This document shows positions 34,022 to 34,102 of a stretch of DNA of 34,102 nt, piece by piece. The translations under genes and the position numbers were made by a program. Source of the DNA: JAHBNG01 sp039028975 (GTDB lineage: Bacteria; Chloroflexota; Anaerolineae; Caldilineales; Caldilineaceae); NCBI GenBank assembly GCA_039028975.1, contig JBCCHB010000170.1, forward strand, positions 1 to 34,102, written 5' to 3'. The notes beneath the pieces were generated by a model. It ran no database searches and was not told where the DNA came from. It saw nothing but the letters and a program-made list of their open reading frames with translations. Numbering within the stretch: the stretch's first letter is position 1; each line of letters begins with the position of its first letter.

Positions 34022-34102
34022 ATGAATAAAACAAATGATGAAGCAAAGTATAAAACAAACTATCCCTCTGACCTAACAGATGAGAAGTGGGCCATCCTAG
34101 AG
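34022..34102 (+). CDS. IS5-type transposase, N-terminal fragment (runs off the right edge)
   Basis: Twenty-seven codons are visible, including NYPSDLTDEKWAILE, the characteristic start of IS5-family transposases with the DUF4096-type N-terminal domain (YPSDLTDxxWxxxE). AGGGA lies just before the ATG. The element end should lie between about 33930 and 34000, but I could not fix its terminal repeat. It is on the opposite strand to the PanE remnant it borders. Confidence 0.75.
   Translation, partial: MNKTNDEAKYKTNYPSDLTDEKWAILE

Overview
This window looks like a piece of a Chloroflexota genome (Caldilineae/Anaerolineae type). That is an inference from the style of its proteins, not from a marker gene: many lipoprotein solute-binding proteins, PhyH, Gfo/Idh and DppBC genes, intergenic tandem heptamers and octamers, and base composition near 50% GC by eye. 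No rRNA, tRNA or CRISPR array was recognised.

Left part. Positions 1-960 are a damaged edge: the first codons of an insertion-sequence transposase, a 3'-truncated class I methyltransferase, and a short orphan C-terminal fragment. A plus-strand sugar operon follows (972-7439). It has a lipoprotein binding protein made of two near-identical fused domains, an RbsA/XylG-type double ATPase, an RbsC-type permease and an FGGY carbohydrate kinase. Then come an NAD(P)-binding reductase (minus) and a secreted lipoprotein with a predicted propeller fold (plus).

Middle part. A long minus-strand set runs from the MFS/SBP divergent promoter region (about 20.2 kb) down to 9.8 kb. It holds a family 5 binding protein, DppB, DppC, a ROK-type protein, a histidine phosphatase, a Nudix hydrolase, an OsmC protein, a Gfo/Idh/MocA oxidoreductase, a TIM-barrel-like protein and a PhyH dioxygenase. 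It looks like an uptake and catabolism unit for an unidentified substrate, and it has no ATPase genes of its own. An MFS transporter and a 31-residue lipoprotein lie on the plus strand between the two peptide-type ABC operons.

Right part. On the minus strand, transcription would run from a ketopantoate-reductase remnant through a CoA-transferase, an enoyl-CoA hydratase broken by a 69-bp miniature element, a MaoC hydratase, an SDR reductase and a Gfo/Idh oxidoreductase. A separate promoter then serves a second complete ABC operon (SBP-DppB-DppC-OppD-OppF). An IS5-type transposase begins at the right edge.

Most unusual content. (1) A TA-flanked 69-bp element interrupts the enoyl-CoA hydratase, and its exact removal restores the frame. 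(2) A family of roughly 90-bp palindromic elements, two of the three copies also flanked by TA, sits in transporter operons. (3) Heptamer and octamer tandem arrays abut permease start codons. (4) A 22-bp palindrome overlaps a near-consensus promoter. (5) The sugar-binding protein is a tandem fusion. (6) There is a tiny lipoprotein gene.
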